From Populus alba (taxonomy: Eukaryota > Streptophyta > Magnoliopsida > Malpighiales > Salicaceae): DNA of 64,000 nt. This document shows positions 10,853-23,087 of the stretch, piece after piece. A program made the position numbers and the translations under genes. Location of the stretch: assembly GCF_005239225.2 (NCBI RefSeq), contig NC_133294.1, forward strand, positions 1,364,001 through 1,428,000, written 5' to 3'. The first letter of the stretch is position 1. Each line of letters starts with the position of its first letter. The notes beneath the pieces are model-generated. The model saw only the letters and a list, made by a program, of their open reading frames with translations. It searched no databases and had not been told where the DNA came from.

Positions 10853-12679
10853 AATATCCCACATGTAATTATCCTAACTAAATCCTTTCCATTTTCTGAA
10901 ATCTGATGCCTGCCTATGTAAGTAAAGGTTGGCACAAGTATTGGTCCTATCTTTAAGCAGCTACCACCATGGATGATTACGAGTATGGTGTCTATAAGAA
11001 TGATGTGATGAGTTCTAGGTTTGTACAATGTAAGGATTCCAAATAATACAATGTTCTGATATGTGCAATAAATAACAAAGAAAGCCAGCAATTCTTGTAA
11101 CATAGGTGTTAATTTAACCACAGAGTTCTTGACACTGGTCCCCTCTTCTCTTATTCAGGAGGGACAGAACATTTTGCTTGAAACTTGGTCGGTTCAATTT
11201 GCAAAATGATGAACCCTAAACACCTAAAACTTTGGTTCATTGAAACTTCAAGAGTCATTTCCAAGAGAGTAGTTTGTTTACAACTTCTATTCAAATATAT
11301 ATAGTAAAGACAGTTCAAGCATTAACTCCATGAGTGGGATCTGTAAAAACCACCTAGCACTGAATAATTCAACAATGTTGAGATCTTTTAAATTGAATCA
11401 AGATGAATTATTTTTTAACTACTCTGATTGAAATTTGGATAGTACTGTTAGTTGTAGCATTATAATAAATTTATGAACAAACGACTATTCTCTTACTTTG
11501 TAAGATTGAACCTCCAGCGTTGAAATTTTAGCTTTGAATTAAATGTTTTTAGTGTTTTTTTTTTTTTCATCTTGACATGCTATGTGAAAAATAAATATTA
11601 AAAAACTAATACTAAAATTCATCATTGCACCTAAATAAATTAAATCATATACCAGTAAGGATGATGACTTGACTCGAACCTTATAAACACCCACCACTAA
11701 CCGTCTTTAGATGAACAGATTTAGGCATAGATATTGTTTTAAATCAAGTTCAAAATCCTTATCTATAAGTTTATATATATAACTAGATATTTGATGCGTA
11801 ATTTGTTATGGGTCACAAGCTTTTTTAACATATTTTAATTTGTAGTTATAAAAAATTAAGTGAAAATCAAAAAATTTATCCATACATATGATTAAATATA
11901 TTGAGGACTATGTGTGTGAATAATTGAAGAAAAAAATAATAACTAAAAATAAAAATAAAAAAATTGAGAGATAAAATAATTTTATTTCTTAAAATAATTT
12001 TTGTAGTCATGTAAACAATAATAGAAATAGAGACACAAATTAAATTGATTGAATAAAATAAAATAGAAAAAAGCACTATGCAAGGTTGCACATATTAGAA
12101 ATATTATCTCAAAATAATTTTTTTTATCTTCAAAAATAAATTTTATCTATACAATAGATTAAAAAAAAAATTATAGATGAGTCAGAAATACTCTTCAAAA
12201 TTTAAATGCATAAAAAAATTCGATCATTTGGTAGTCTTAATCTTTGTCAACGATATTTTTCTCTCTCTCCCACCAAAATCTAATGACTTTTCTCTCTTCT
12301 CTCCCAACCAAGGACTAAAAAATAATAAAAATAAATTCTTATACCAAAATTGAATTTGAAAAAATTAAGGCAGTGAAATTATTAAATTTGTGTTATTTTT
12401 AAAGTTAGATAACCAAAGTATATATTTCTTAAAACTTCTAGCACAAACACTACTCAAGTTTGGTGTGTTTTTAATTTCGGTTTCTATTCTTTCAATTCCA
12501 CCATTTTCTAAGAAATCTAAATCAATTGGCCTTCAATCAAGATCAAATCGACCAAAATAAATTTTTAAGGACCAAAATGAATTGTTTAAAAAATAAACAA
12601 GGCTATCCATAGTGTTTCGTGAGGGGTGAGTAGTTTCAGCTGCACAATATTCACCCCACACATTTTAGTTTTTAGGTTA
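10853..12679. other. AT-rich intergenic sequence
   Basis: Non-coding DNA between the stop of copy 2 and the CACTA transposon. No domain-bearing frame, LTR or repeat is recognisable; it contains A/T runs and short low-complexity tracts near 11880-12180. The 3' end of copy 2's transcript would lie in its first part. Confidence 0.5.
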
Positions 12680-12682
12680 ATT

Positions 12683-13170
12683 CACTACCAGAAATTCGCT
12701 AAATACCAACGGCCTCACCTACGGAATTTTTTCTGTCAGTATTTTTCGGTTGAAATCACCGACAACCAATTTTTGTCGGTAATTCGGTCGGTAATTACTG
12801 ATCGAATTACTGACAGAAGATTCAGAATTAATGAAAAAAGGGAGGGTAGATGGCGCCGAGGTTTTAGCGGGTGATTTTGCCGACGGAATCACCAACGGAA
12901 TGAAAACCTGGCGCCCGTACGCGTGATGGGACCTGTTCACCGTCAATAATACCGACGGAATCACCGACGGATTTGAAATGCCAGATCCATACTGGTGACG
13001 TGACCGGTGCACCGTTAAAAATACCGACGGAATCACCGAGGGATTTGAATAGCAGGTCCGTGCGGTGACGTGTCGATTGCCCGTCAGAATTACCGACGGT
13101 TTCACCAACGTATTCATCGACGGAATAAAACCGTCGGTAATGCCGTCGGCAAAAGTGAATATATGGCCAC
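12683..13170 (+). repeat. Left CACTA end and subterminal repeat array
   Basis: After the terminal CACTACCAG, the motif ACCGACGGAATCACCGACGG and its complement recur many times to about 13155. Such arrays bind the element's own transposase in the En/Spm system. A CT-rich leader and a GTAAG-like donor (around 13360) follow, so the array also lies where the promoter of the first transposase gene should be. Confidence 0.85.
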
Positions 13171-13621
13171 TCTGCCGACACTGTCCTCCCTCATTTCTCC
13201 TTCTTCTTCCTAATCCTAACCCTCCCCATCTGCAAATAACCAGCCCCCCCTCGCCCCAAAACAAAAATCTTCCTCATCTCAGCACAACAAGTTGTATTTC
13301 TTGAAGTTTTGTGGTCACAGCATCCGTGTTCTGATTTACCAACGGATTTTATCATTTTTTGTAAGTAATTCTATCTTTTAAAATTTTAACATTTAAATGT
13401 CAATTTTATTGTTTTTTTAGTATATGTATTTTCTTTTAGTAGATGTACATGTTTTATTGTTATTTCTCAAACAAACTTGTAGTATATGAATGTATAATTT
13501 TATACTTGTTATGGTTTGTTTTAGATTTTGTAAGATTGTATTTGTTTGTAAATTGTTAAAACTTAATTTGTAGAATTTTCGAATTACATGTTATGTTTTG
13601 AAATAATTAAGAGCTTGCTTA

Positions 13622-16600
13622 ATGGGTCCTTTTTATAGAGGTTCGATAGAAGTCATGGATGATCGTTCATGGATGTATCTAGATTCACCCCAAGGATTGC
13701 GGAGGATGGATTATTGTAACGGGGTTCAGGGTTTTATTAATTTCGCAACATCTATTCCTAGAAATTTTACTGGAGGCGGTATTAGGTGTCCATGCAGGAA
13801 GTGTCAAAATAAAAAGTATATGCATCTAGATGTTGTAATGATGCATCTTCTACACAAAGGGTTTGTGGAGGATTACGAGTGTTGATATGCACATGGAGAG
13901 ATATTTGTTAGTAATAGGAGAATGGGAGAAAAGGTGGTTGGGTCAACTTCTAGTGCTAGCAACGTGCATGAAGCGGCAAATGACAACACTAATCCTTACA
14001 GAAACATGGTTATGGATGCAATGAGAATGAATCAAGATAATGTCAATCAATGTCCAATCGTAGAAGAGGAACCTAATGCAGAGGCAGCTAGGTTTTTTTT
14101 ATTTGTTGAAAGATTCTGACGAACCATTATGGGATGGCTGCACAAACCACAGTAATTATCGGGCGTGGCACAAGTGTTCACCATCAAGTCAGATCACGGG
14201 TTAAGTGAAGCCGGGTATGAAAAAATTATTGATTGGGCAAGAAGCATTTTACCTGAAGGGAACAAGCTCAAAGAGAACTTCTATGCTGCGAAGTCCATGA
14301 TGAAACCCCTCGGTTTAGGATACCAGAAAATTGACATGTGCCCTAACTTCTGCATGTTATACTACCTTGAAAATGCTGAGATGACCGAGTGCATGACATG
14401 CGGGCATTCCCGTTACAAACCCAGAACTGGCAGGGGGAAGACTCTAGTGGCATATAAAAAACTTCGATATTTCTGGATCACACCTAGACTACAGAGGTTA
14501 TTTATGTCACCAAGGACTGCTGAGCACATGACATGGCACCAAACACACGATGCCGTTGATGGTGTGATGGTGCATCCTTCTGACGGCGAAGCGTGGAAAC
14601 GCTTTAACAGTGTTCATCCTGACTTTTCTGCTGAATCAAGGAATATTCGACTTGGGTTGTGTACAGACGGGTTCAACCCATTTGGGTCATTTTTGCTCCC
14701 TATTCTTGTTGGCCGGTCACTCTCACAGTTTATAACTTGCCACCAGGAATGTGTATGAGGCCGGAGTTCATGTTTCTATCTACTGTCATACCCGGTCCAA
14801 GCAGCCCGGGGCGGAATATAGATGTTTGTCTTCGACCGTTGATAGATGAGCTGGCGCAGTTGTGATCCTCCGGATCTCTGACTTATGATATATCGAGGAA
14901 ACAAAATTTCCTTATGAGGGCGGCTTTGATGTGGACTATCAGTGATTTTCCAGCTTATGGAATGCTTTCTGGTTGGAGCACGCATGGGAAACTCGCATGT
15001 CCATACTGCATGGAAAACAACAAGGCATTCACGCTAGCAAACGGAGGTAAAGCTTCTTTTTTTTACTGTCACCATCGCTTCTTGCCACTTAATCACAGGT
15101 TCAGAAAGAACAGAAAAGATTTCTTTGTTGGTAGAGTTGAAAAAGATGTTGCATCCCCGCGTCTTTCTGGTGAAGAATTGCATCATGTTGTATCAGAGTA
15201 TGGTGACATTGTGTTTGGCCTTCAATCAGGTAAGCAAAAGTTTCCTGGTTTTGGTTTGACCCATAATTGGGTAAAGCGAAGTATCTTCTAGGAGCTTCCG
15301 TATTGGAAGACTAATCTTCTCCGCCATAACCTTGACGTCATGCACATCGAAAAGAACGTGTTTGAGAATATTTTCAACACTGTCATGGATGTGAATGGGA
15401 AGACAAAGGACAACATGAAGGCTAGATTGGATATAGCTTTATACTGTAACCGTAAAAATATGGAGTTGGTTTATGACGAGTCATGGGTTGCAAAACCAAG
15501 GGCAAGCTTCGTGTTAGGGAAAAACGCACAACTGCTAGTCTACAAATGGCTTAAGAGTCTGCGTTTCCCGGATGGAAATGCATCGAACATATCAAGGCTT
15601 GTTAACATAGAGGATTGCAGATTGTATGGAATGAAGAGTCATGACTGCCACGTGTTTATGCAAACACTCATCCCATTAGCTTTTCGTGATTTGATACTAA
15701 AGGGAATATGGGATGCACTAACGGAGATCAGTCATTTCTTCAGAGATATATGCTCCAGCAAGATGAATGTTGAGCACATTGAGATGCTTCAAACAAATAT
15801 CATCGAGACACTATGCAAACTTGAGATGATATTCTCTCCTTCATTTTTTGACTCAATGGAGCATCTCCCTATACATCTACCGTTCGAGGCAAAAGCTGGA
15901 GGACCGGTCCAGTATAGATGGATGTACCCATTCGAACGGTGAGATATTACAGTTGCAATGGAATTCATATCTTAAAGTATTTTCTATGTTTTTCTTAATT
16001 GAAAATACTTGAATTGTACTTCAATACAGGTACTTGTTTAATCTAAAAAAAAGGTTAAGAACAAGGCGCATGTTGAGGCTTCGATATCTGAGGCCTATAT
16101 TGTTGAAGAGATATCAACATTTATCTCGTACTATTTCAAACCTCATCTGAGAACAAGAATCAATCGCGTTCCACGACATGATGATGGCGGTGAAGTGCCT
16201 TCTAGTGGGAACTTCTCAATATTCTCCAATACTGGACGACCCACACCTAAAAATGCTGTAAGAGGAAGATATTTTTCGAAAATAGAATTCAAACAAGCAC
16301 ACAACTATTTTCTATTTAACTTTGATGAGCTGACACCATTTATTCAGTAAGTCTATATATGTGTAATACTAATTAAACTTTGTCAGTAATATACTGTTAA
16401 TTATATATTGTAATACCATACACTCATTATCACTTGCAGGCAACATCAACAATATTTGCTCTCCAATAACTCGCAGCTGACCGAATCCCAGATCTTTCAA
16501 TTACAAGATGAAAAATTTGCCACATGGTTCAGAACACATGTAAGCACTTTCACAAACTCATTCTAACGTATGCATGTCATTACGAGATTCTCATTCATTT

Positions 16601-17414
16601 ACCGTGTATTGATGTACATTTAATTACATATATTTACAAGGTTTATCAAATGGGAAGGAGTGTGCCCAAGTCATTGTCTTCACTAAGCCTCGGCCCTGAA
16701 AGAAAAGTTAAGTGCTACAACGGGTATTTTGTCAATGGATATGTTTTCCATACTGAAGAATATGGGCAAGGAAGAAAGATATACAACTGCAGTGTTTGTG
16801 TTAAGGGATCCACAAGTAGCCAGTTAGAAGTTGACTACTATGATAGATTAGAAGAGGTCGTCGAACTGCAATATCATAGCGAGCAGAATAAAGTGTTTTT
16901 ATTCAAATGCTATTGGTATGACACGACGGACAGAGGAATCAGAGTTGATCCGCACCATGGTCTGGTCGAAATCAACTCAAAAGCTAGACTCCGCAACATA
17001 AACGATGTCTTTGTTTTCGCAAAGCAATGTCAACAAGTTTATTACACACACACCCCTTCATTTAGAAAGGATCGATCAAGAGTTAATTGGTTGTCCGTTT
17101 TAAAAACGAAACCACGGGGTCGTGTCGAGGTTGTTCAGGATGAGAACGAAGACACAAGTGTGTGAGATGAAGTCTTTCAAGTTCGTGAGTTGGTTGAACC
17201 ATATTGAGTTGCTCCTTCGATTGAATTGGAAGAAAATTCAAATTTTCGAGTTCTCGATGATAGTCTTGTTGATATTGACGGAGAGGGGTTGAATGTTGTT
17301 CTCAGCTCAAGCAGACAAGCAAATGTCGATGAAGAAGATGATATCCATATTGAAGATTGCGATGAAGATGATGACAATTCAATTGATGAGGAAGAAGAAG
17401 AAAATTCCGACTAA
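13622..17414 (+). pseudogene. CACTA TNP2-like transposase, decayed
   Basis: Pieces follow the TNP2 order: the N-terminal transposase-associated domain (RSW-like start, SPQGLRRMDYCNG, CPCRKCQNKK) at 13622-13885; the main domain from about 14100 (MMKPLGLGYQKIDMCPNFC, CMTCGHSRYKP, GSF then NLPPGMCMRPEF, MDVNGKTKDN); an intron at about 15940-16029; a further conserved stretch to about 16348; the C-terminal domain at about 16650-17165; and an acidic tail (DEEDDIHIEDCDEDDDN) to 17414. Breaks: TGA 13883, frameshift about 14095, frameshift about 14690, TGA 14863, TAG 15289, a one-base loss in an A run near 16045, and TGA at 17163 and 17205. Several stops stand where related proteins have tryptophan. 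When intact it would cut and join the element's ends. Confidence 0.9.
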
Positions 17415-17607
17415 TTATGAAAATGAAGCCCTTTGTAAAAACATTTGTCTCATGTAATTTAGATTATAGATGATCTATTTTGTAAAACAAAATATTTACT
17501 GTTTAAGCAATGTGGTTATTGTTTTATGTGATAGACAGTTTATCAGTTAAGTTTTTGCAGGAAGGTAAACAGGCAATACAAAGACAACCTTTCCTGCATA
17601 ATGCAAA

Positions 17608-18260
17608 CTTACCGACGTCCATACCGACGGATAACCATCCGTCGGTATCTCACAGAGAGTTCGAAATTAATTTCGCGAAATGCCACCAACACCGACGACA
17701 TTACCGACGGATTCACCGACACCTACATAGATGGATTCTAGTCCGTCGGTATCTCATAGAGAGTTCGAAAACAATTACAAAAAAAAGCCACCTTCACCGA
17801 TGGCTATACCGACGTAATTAAATCTGTCGGCATCTCACAGAGAGTTCGAAAACATTTACAACAAAATGCCACAATCATCGACGGGTATATCGACGGATTA
17901 TATTTCGTCGGTATCTCACAGAGTGCTCGAAAATATTGACAACAAAATGCTACAATCACCGACGGATTCACCGACAGATTTTTCGACGCTAATACCGACG
18001 GAAATATTCCGTCGGTAATTTGTCGGTGAGACATATTATCGACAAAAATACCGACGGACCGTGCGATTTCCAAAGTGTGTGAATTAATGCGCCTCTGAAC
18101 TTGTCAGATTACCGACGGAATCACCGACGGACGACGAAAAATATGGAGGGCTTTTAAAAATTCGGTGTGAAATTCAAAAAATACCGACGGATTTTTGACC
18201 TGTTACCGACGGAATTTTTTACCTTTTACCGAAGGATATTAAGTCTGTTGGTAAAACTGC
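17608..18260 (+). repeat. Internal CCGACGG repeat array between the two CACTA genes
   Basis: The same CCGACGGA/TCCGTCGG motifs as at the ends recur in the middle of the element, organised as about four copies of an 82 bp unit that includes GTCGGTATCTCACAGAGAGT (near 17640, 17742, 17824 and 17907). A CT-rich leader (18265-18350) and a GTATG donor-like site (about 18442) follow, as after the left-end array. There is no CACTA terminus here. It probably acts as the promoter or regulatory region of the second gene, or records fusion of two elements. Confidence 0.8.
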
Positions 18261-18599
18261 CCTATAAGTTCCAGCCCCCGCCGCTTCGCCTCATTTTTTC
18301 TTGTTCTCCCCGCGCCGCTTCTCTTCTCTTCTCCTCCGTTTTGCACCTCAGATTTTTTATTTTTTTGCCCTGAATCCTTCAAGAATTTCACCTTCAATCT
18401 CTAGCAAGATTTAGTGTTGTGAATCTTCCTCAAATTAAAAGGTATGTGTTTTTTTCCAATTTATTTTATTTACTTTTAATTTATTTTTAGTTGTTTTTAT
18501 TTTTGTTGTTTTTGTGTTTTTTTTTTTGTAATGTAGATAAAGTTTTGAATTTGTCACACATTATTAAGGTATGTATATTTCGTTCCTTTTATTGATGTA

Positions 18600-19450
18600 G
18601 GTTTTTTTTTAAAAATATTTTTTATTGTTTTGTTGTCATAATAACATATTAGTTAATTTGTTGAATATGTTAGAATAATTATTAATTTTACTCTATTACT
18701 GCATGATTTGTGTTTAATTATTTTCATTGATTTTAATTGTTAGTCTACATATTTTTTTTAATTTATTGAATATAATTTATTGTTGTATTGCCATATATAA
18801 TTATTGATTAATTTGTTGAATTATAATTGTTAATGTTGAATTTACCTTAGAATTAATATTGGATATGTTGGAATAATTAGTATTTTTTATATATATTATT
18901 GCATGATTTGTGTTTAATTGTTTCCATTGATTTTAATTTTTAGTCTACATATTTTTTTTTAATTTATTGAATATAATTTATTGTTGTATTGCCATATATA
19001 ATTATTGATTAATTTGTTGAACTATATTTGTTAATGTTGAATTTACCTTAGAATTAATAATTGGATATGTTGGAATAATTAGTATTTTTTTATATATTAT
19101 TGCATGATTTGTGTTTAATTGTTTCCATTGATTTTAATTGTTAGGCTATAATTCTTTTTTATTTTATTGAATATATTTTATTGTTGTATTGCCGTAATTA
19201 TTTAATCATTTGTTGGATTAATATTGTTAATGTTGAATTTATCTTAGATTTAATAATTGAATATGTTGGAAGAATTATTAATTTTACTCTAACTTGATGA
19301 TTTGTGTTTAATTGTTTCTATTTATTTTTGAATTTATAGTTTTGTTGTATTGACATAATTATTGAATAATTTGTGAATTGTAATTGTTAACGTTGAATTT
19401 ATCTTAGGATTAATAGTTGAATATGTTGGAATAATTAGTATAGATTGGTT
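18600..19450 (+). repeat. About 200 bp AT-rich tandem repeat in the leader intron of the second transposase gene
   Basis: GCATGATTTGTGTTTAATT-type anchors occur at about 18701, 18901, 19102 and 19296, spaced about 200 bases apart, with the intervening sequence (TTGTTGTATTGCCATA, TTGGAATAATTAGT) also repeated. Later copies are more divergent. It lies upstream of the coding start at 19583. Confidence 0.75.
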
Positions 19451-20745
19451 CAATTGGTTGTGGCTATTGTTAATATTTGCAGGTTTGTGGATTTGGGTAG
19501 TATCCAGTATAGGGGAGGTGCTGCCGATTTTTTTTTAAACTTTTGAATTTTATTATACAATTATTTATATAAAATTGTTTAGATGCGCAAAATAAAAACC
19601 AAAGCTGGTCGTTCACGTCCAGTCGAATCAAGTTCGTCTAGCAGCGATGATGATATTTCCTTAGGTGCCTCTCCTTGAGAGGCACCTACACCACCTGCGT
19701 CGTCAACCGATGCTGCCTCTTCCAGCGATATTTCACATCGCAGAAGCGGCGTGCCTTCGCAGCGGAATCAATTTACCCGCAAGTACGAGGCACAGTGGAA
19801 GGACGATCTTTCAATGTAAGTTTGTTAAGGTTTTAGTTTTTTTTATATAAAAAAAAATTTAAAACATAATTTATGAAGTAATCACTATTTCATTAATTTC
19901 ATTTCTTTTCAGGTTCACAAACATTGAGGCCGCCCGAGTAATATCATCGGGGTTTAAAGCGTTGATGGAGATTCTATTGTTTCAATGGAGTCAGGTATCC
20001 AGGCATCCTGAATGGATGCCTCAAATCAATGCATGGTTTCGTAGATTTGAGGTTCGTGTTAATATATAATTTTCAGCTTATTTCTAATAAATTCTAGTTA
20101 TAATTGTAAATAAATTATTAACATTTTAAAAAATTATTTTTTTTATACACAGCATCGATTCTGCTGGGACGATGAACATGACACTGTTGTGAGGAGGGTG
20201 TGGGAAAATCAATCGGCAATTAGGTAACATCGAAAACAATACGACTTTTTTTTACATAATTATTTATGTTTCGAAATGTAATTTTTTCGTGCGTGAAGGG
20301 GTTCCAAGGCTGGAACGATGTTGCGGTTTGGAGGGATTTCAAACCAATATACATCCCGGAAGATATATGGCCGCACTATCTTTAGCACGTGACGTCTGAG
20401 CGGTTCACTCGACACTCACAGTCCGGAGCTGGCAACCGAAATCGGCCAATTCATGGCTCGGTGACAACGCACACCGGCGGCTCCGTTCCGTTTGCTGCAC
20501 ATGCGAAACGGATGGTAAGATTAATTTAAATGAAATATATCGTTTAATTAATTTGTTGTTAATACATTTTTTTCATTATAGGCTACGTCTCTTGGACGTG
20601 AGCCGAGCCCTATGGAGCTGTTTGTGGAGACACACATGCGGAGTCATGACCGCCAAAAGGGGACGCAACAGTTCGTTGACAACCGTGCTCAACAGTTTGT
20701 GGTATGTTTATTTAGCCATTTTATTTTGTAAGTTATTATTATGTT

Positions 20746-23066
20746 TGTCATAACCCAATTTTGACCATTTTTATTTTAATTATTATTATTATTTTATTTA
20801 CTAAAAAAACGATGAAAAATGATGAAAAAAAATAATAAAAAATGATGAAAAAAACAAGTAAAATGAAATAAATAAAGAATGAATTAAAATTTGGGCTAAG
20901 GGCAACATGATTGGAAGTTTTAGGGTTTAATTAAACTTTGAAATTAATCTAATTAAGTTTGGAATTAATTTGTTTAATCCAATTAAGGGTTTAATTGAAG
21001 AATTGATAAACTTTTAGACTTAATTAAGCTTGGAATTAATTTAATTTCATCCAATCAAGGGTTTAATGGAAGAATTGATAAGTTTTGAGACTTAATTAAG
21101 CTTGAAATTAATTTAATTAATCCAATTAAAGGTTTAATTGGAGAATTGATAAGTTTTGAGACTTAATTAAGCTTGAAAATTAATTTAATTAATCCAATCA
21201 AGGGTTTAATTGGAGAATTGATAAGTTTTTGGACTTAATTGGCTTGGAATTAATTTAATTAATGAAATCAGGGACTTAATTGAAGAATTACCAAAGTTTG
21301 GATTAATTGGGGGCACAATTGTAGCAGATTAAAGTATAACGACTAACTTGTAAAAGGCGCCGAAATGCAGGGGTCCAATTACAATTTATCCAGGGGCTTA
21401 ATTACAAAAGTTTCCAAAATTCAAGGGCCGAAATGCATATAGCTGTGAATACCAAAACGGCACCGTTTCCCGTTACTGTTCATCTTCCTCACCCGACCGA
21501 AACGGACGCCCACCGCCGCACAACCATTACTCCTGCAATTATCACACTTTATGATTGGAAGAAAACGGCATTGTTTTCCCTGGCTATAAAAGCCATGGAA
21601 CGACTGAGCGCGGAGGGGAGGGGGAGGCAAAAAAAACCCGTAAACCAAAGCACCAAAGAACCAGAGGGAGAAAGAAACCCAGAAACAAAGGGGGGGGATT
21701 ATAGAAAACAAAAGAAGAAAACCAGAGGAGACAGGGGAAAGCCAGAAAGAAACCGAGAGATTGAACCCAGAAAACCAGAGTCAAGAACAAAAAAAACCAA
21801 CCCAAAAGACAGAGCAACTCACAGAACAGAAAACCAGAGCAATTAACCCAGAAAAAAAAACAGAACAAACAAAAGACAACCAAGAAAGAAAATACCGAGA
21901 AGAACAGAAACATCAACCCAGATTTCATCCCTGCAAGAAATCAGTTTTCTTCCGAAAAACATGTACACGGTAAAAGGAGAGAAAGGCAGAGGAACCCTGT
22001 TCTCGTCCCTGTAGGAACCCAGTTGATCACCGAAGCATTGGTTATTGACGGAAATCGTCTGAATCCACGCCGGCGTTGCAACCTTCCTCAGCATCGCTGG
22101 AAACAGAAGCAGTCGAACTCCACCAACGCTCAATCGTCTAAACAGGTGCGCCCGTTTCCATTGTTTTTTTACTCTTCTGGTTTAAATTGCATTTGAACAG
22201 TGCGAAGGTAATTTAATTACCTTCGCACTGTTGATGCACGCGTGAAAATGCTTCACGCGTGCATCGGCTGATTGCTCAGCCGGTCACTGGCTTGGGCCAG
22301 TGACCGGGCTGGCTGGGCCAGGCTCAGCCCCTGTGGGGCTGAGCTGGGCCCAGCCACCAATATACATGCTGGGCTGGATTTAGCCCAGCCCAGCCCCAAA
22401 AAAATAAAAAAAAATAGGAAAAATAAAAAAATAAAAAATAAAAATAGGAGAAATAAAAATAAAAAAATATTTGTATGCTTGAATAAAAATAATATAAATT
22501 TACTGGTTTATTCATCAACGCCAGAGTCGGGAATAAAATACTGGTTTGAGTTTATATTATTTTTATTCGTTATATTTTATTTTTTTATTTAGCAAAAAAT
22601 ATGTGCATGCGTAAAAATAAATTTGTTTTTATTTATCTATCCAAGGATGCTAGAGTAAGAAAAATAAAAAAAATATTGATCAAATTTTTTTTCGTAGCTA
22701 CGAATTTTTACCAACGCTAGAGTTGGAATTATTCGAGCTTGAATATTCACTGGCGCCAGAGTCAGGAATATTTAAACAAATCATCATAACATAAATTAAT
22801 AAATATTTAGCAATTTAAGACAAAACCAACAATGCAGTCAGCCTTAGGTAGAACGTTTAAGGGGTGATAATATCTTCCCTTTTACGTAACCAATCCCGAG
22901 CCATAGAATCTCTGTTGACCAGTTAGGGTTCCTAGTGACCATAATACTAGGTGGCGACTCCTCAAACAAGACATTTTTTTTCCAAAAGAACCGGATGCCA
23001 GAATCTGTTTTTTTTTCATAATTCAAGAGAATTATTTTGTGGGCCGCCGCGATGTCGGGTGCGACA
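20746..23066 (+). repeat. 5' LTR of the 20746-30662 element
   Basis: In order: an AATTAATTTAATTAATCC-type repeated region (20890-21290), a TATA box TATAAA at 21585-21590, a purine-rich leader, a CAG|GT at 22143-22147, the hairpin series 22198-22388, CGCCAGAGT motifs 22515-22770, and a U5 module with TGGCGACTCC at 22952-22961. Ends GTGCGACA. A few substitutions and short length differences separate it from the 3' LTR, mainly in A-rich tracts, so the insertion is fairly young. Confidence 0.93.
22198..22388 (+). repeat. Series of perfect hairpins in the family A LTR
   Basis: Perfect inverted repeats follow one another: 22198-22230 (16 bp arms, 1 base loop), 22233-22265 (14 bp arms, GATGCACGCGTGAA), 22266-22281 (6 bp arms), 22282-22305 (10 bp arms, GGTCACTGGC), 22322-22344 (10 bp arms, GCTCAGCCCC, inside a longer GGCTGGGCC pairing) and 22369-22388 (7 bp arms). 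The 3' LTR has the same series from 29795, and other LTRs in the window keep it with paired changes. Confidence 0.9.
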
Positions 23067-23069
23067 GAA

Positions 23070-23087
23070 TGACGACTCCACTGGGGA
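23070..23087 (+). other. Primer binding site, family A
   Basis: TGACGACTCCACTGGGGA, four bases after the 5' LTR. The sister element at 60019 has TGGCGACTCCACTGGGGA, which fits the 3' end of a tRNA ending GGAGUCGCCA, probably tRNA-Arg as in Ogre elements. The copy here differs at one base. Confidence 0.75.

Noticed and set aside
17550..17620. Possible boundary between two tandem CACTA elements
   Set aside because: No CACTA terminus or duplication is visible here, while 12683 and 31839 form a matched pair with ATT; kept only as an alternative for the internal array.
21433..21846. Charged 137-codon frame, with a similar one at 29154-29645
   Set aside because: Lies in the purine-rich LTR leader and differs in frame and length between the two LTRs; no domain.
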